A stretch of 64,000 nucleotides of DNA from assembly GCA_017442535.1 (NCBI GenBank), contig JAFRZL010000028.1, positions 1-64,000 of the forward strand, given 5' to 3'. Both the position numbers and the translations under genes were made by a program. Positions 62,940-64,000 of the stretch are shown here, piece after piece. The first letter of the stretch is position 1. Every line of letters starts with the position of its first letter. This DNA is from Bacillota bacterium (GTDB taxonomy: Bacteria; Bacillota; Clostridia; Lachnospirales; Bianqueaceae). Under the pieces are notes generated by a model. It worked only from the letters and a program-made list of their open reading frames with translations. It was not told the origin of the DNA and did no database searches.

Positions 62940-63893
62940 TTAACGCGCTCCCATCTTGATACGAGGATCAATAAAGCCGTAGCTCAGGTCGATAACAAGA
63001 CCGGCAGCCAGACTGACCAGCGTATAGAATACCGTATCTGCCATGAAGAAGTTATAGTCACGGAGATTAATGGACTGAATAAAGAGGCTGCCAATACCGG
63101 GGATTCCGAAGATACTCTCGATAACGAAGGAGCCGCCCAGAATACCGACAAATTCACCCAGGATCATGGGAAGAATGGGTACCATCGCATTACGCATCGC
63201 ATGACGTACGATCGCCTGCGAACGGGTAAGGCCCTTGGTGCGGGCAAGAAGCAGATAATCACCGGTCAGAACTTCGGAAAGCTCAGCACGTGTGAAACGG
63301 GTCAGACCGGCAACCGTGCCGAATCCAAGCGAAATGATAGCAGGAACCATGGAATGGAACATCGTCCAGCTGAAGAATGTCGTCTGTTCACGCGTAGCAG
63401 CCGTCAGCGGGAACCAGCCGGTCTTATAACACAGGAAGTACTGCACAAGAAAGGCGTAAACATACGAAGGCACGGAAATAAAGAACATAACCATCGTAGA
63501 GATGACATGATCCTGCCATTTATTTTTACGTAAAGCGGCATAAATGCCGAACATAAGTCCGAGAGGAATAGCGATCAGAATCGAATACAAGTTAACCACA
63601 ACCGTGTAAGGAAGCTTGGTAAACATAACTTCAGATACTTCACGGCTGCTGTACATCTGCTCACCAAGGCCCATATTGCCCTGCAGCAGGAATTTCCAAT
63701 AACGAAGATACTGTACCATAATGGGCTTATCATAACCCATCATTTTCCGGCGCTCCTCAATCAGCTTGGCGTCACGGCCCATGGCCTTGATCGTCGGGAG
63801 CGGAAGCATTTTAATCAGGATGAAGCAAATCGTAGTGATGACAAAAAAGGTGAATATCATCAATACAATACGTTTGAGCACATATTTATGCAT
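62940..63893 (-). CDS. oppB: oligopeptide ABC importer permease OppB
   Basis: A 317-aa permease of normal size: span 1 (RIVLMIFTFFVITTICFILI), DKPIMVQYLRYWKFLLQG, five further spans and the EAA loop (LLLARTKGLTRSQAIVRHAMRNA split as LLLARTKGLTRSQAI, RHAMRNAMVPILP). Forms the channel with OppC. GGAAGG ribosome site. First gene of oppBCDF in this window; the binding protein gene is likely just upstream beyond the edge. Confidence 0.95.
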   Translation of the reverse strand: MHKYVLKRIVLMIFTFFVITTICFILIKMLPLPTIKAMGRDAKLIEERRKMMGYDKPIMVQYLRYWKFLLQGNMGLGEQMYSSREVSEVMFTKLPYTVVVNLYSILIAIPLGLMFGIYAALRKNKWQDHVISTMVMFFISVPSYVYAFLVQYFLCYKTGWFPLTAATREQTTFFSWTMFHSMVPAIISLGFGTVAGLTRFTRAELSEVLTGDYLLLARTKGLTRSQAIVRHAMRNAMVPILPMILGEFVGILGGSFVIESIFGIPGIGSLFIQSINLRDYNFFMADTVFYTLVSLAAGLVIDLSYGFIDPRIKMGAR

Positions 63894-63934
63894 GGCGTAT
63901 CAACCTTCCTGTTAATATTTCTTTTTAAGATGAA

Positions 63935-63966
63935 CGCAACCATGGACGCAAACGTCCATGGTTGCG
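63935..63966 (-). terminator. strong hairpin upstream of oppB
   Basis: CGCAACCATGGACG and its complement, 14 bp perfect with a 4-nt loop, no U-tract. It sits between the presumed oppA end and oppB and may lower read-through or stabilise the upstream mRNA. Confidence 0.6.
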
Positions 63967-63976
63967 CAATTTGGAA

Positions 63977-64000
63977 TTAATTGTCCATTAAACGACTCAC
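63977..64000 (-). CDS. possible 3' end of an upstream gene (oppA?)
   Basis: A minus-strand frame reads VSRLMDN and stop (TAA at 63977-63979) at the window edge, followed by the strong hairpin. Position before oppB suggests the oligopeptide-binding protein, but seven codons cannot prove it. Confidence 0.3.
   Translation of the reverse strand: MSRLMDN

Overview
The window looks like a chromosomal segment of a GC-rich Clostridia member, most likely Lachnospiraceae. This is inferred from gene content: a single-chain glycyl-tRNA synthetase, the era-recO, ruvAB and cysE-mrnC-rlmB-sigH neighbourhoods, Asp23-FakA-RecG, strong AGGAGG ribosome sites, consensus sigma-A promoters with 17-nt spacers, ABC-type oligopeptide import and xylan-degrading enzymes. 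Nearly all genes lie on the minus strand; only a ThrE-type exporter and rpmB are on the plus strand. There is no phage, insertion sequence, CRISPR array or rRNA. One tRNA gene (Leu-CAG) is present.

Layout. 1-3.5 kb: start of pyruvate phosphate dikinase, then glyS, recO and era. 3.6-13.1 kb: a probable long operon read from an SOS-box promoter: HI0933 flavoprotein, proB, 5-FCL, ruvA, ruvB, U32 peptidase, an FtsW/RodA protein and a transpeptidase PBP. 13.2-14.6 kb: sigma-70 family regulator and its membrane partner. 14.7-18.2 kb: mntP and glyA, with ThrE divergent from glyA. 18.3-21.5 kb: two MATE proteins, one fused to a GHKL ATPase domain. 21.6-26.6 kb: leuS, a stand-alone LeuA regulatory domain and a membrane-anchored beta-propeller protein. 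26.8-34.9 kb: rpsU, yajC, then tgt, ldh, a PrsW-like protease, recG, fakA and an Asp23 protein, the last six apparently read from one promoter. 35-38.4 kb: rpmB, then a CE1 esterase and a GH43 glycosidase with their own promoters. 38.4-38.8 kb: hairpin array and tRNA-Leu. 38.8-42.9 kb: metal-resistance operon (CadC-like repressor, HMA protein, P-type ATPase) ending in cardiolipin synthase. 43-47.3 kb: a type IIA topoisomerase pair. 47.3-50.8 kb: heterodimeric ABC exporter. 50.8-51.3 kb: gene-free stretch with two related large hairpins. 51.3-52.9 kb: two-gene SUF-like Fe-S assembly locus. 53-57.5 kb: DUF1961, SPFH, sigH, rlmB, mrnC, cysE. 57.5-64 kb: DUF3899 protein and an oligopeptide ABC importer (oppB, C, D, F).

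The most unusual items are (i) the importer, in which both ATPases and one permease carry large insertions (about 365, 85 and 180 residues) not found in ordinary Opp/Dpp proteins; (ii) two intergenic hairpins whose core bases are identical while outer stems differ in a compensatory way; (iii) a MATE-GHKL fusion; and (iv) several readable control sites, notably an SOS-like box upstream of the ruvAB operon and a 14-bp perfect palindrome overlapping the metal-operon promoter. All functional calls come from reading the sequence; no database search was run.
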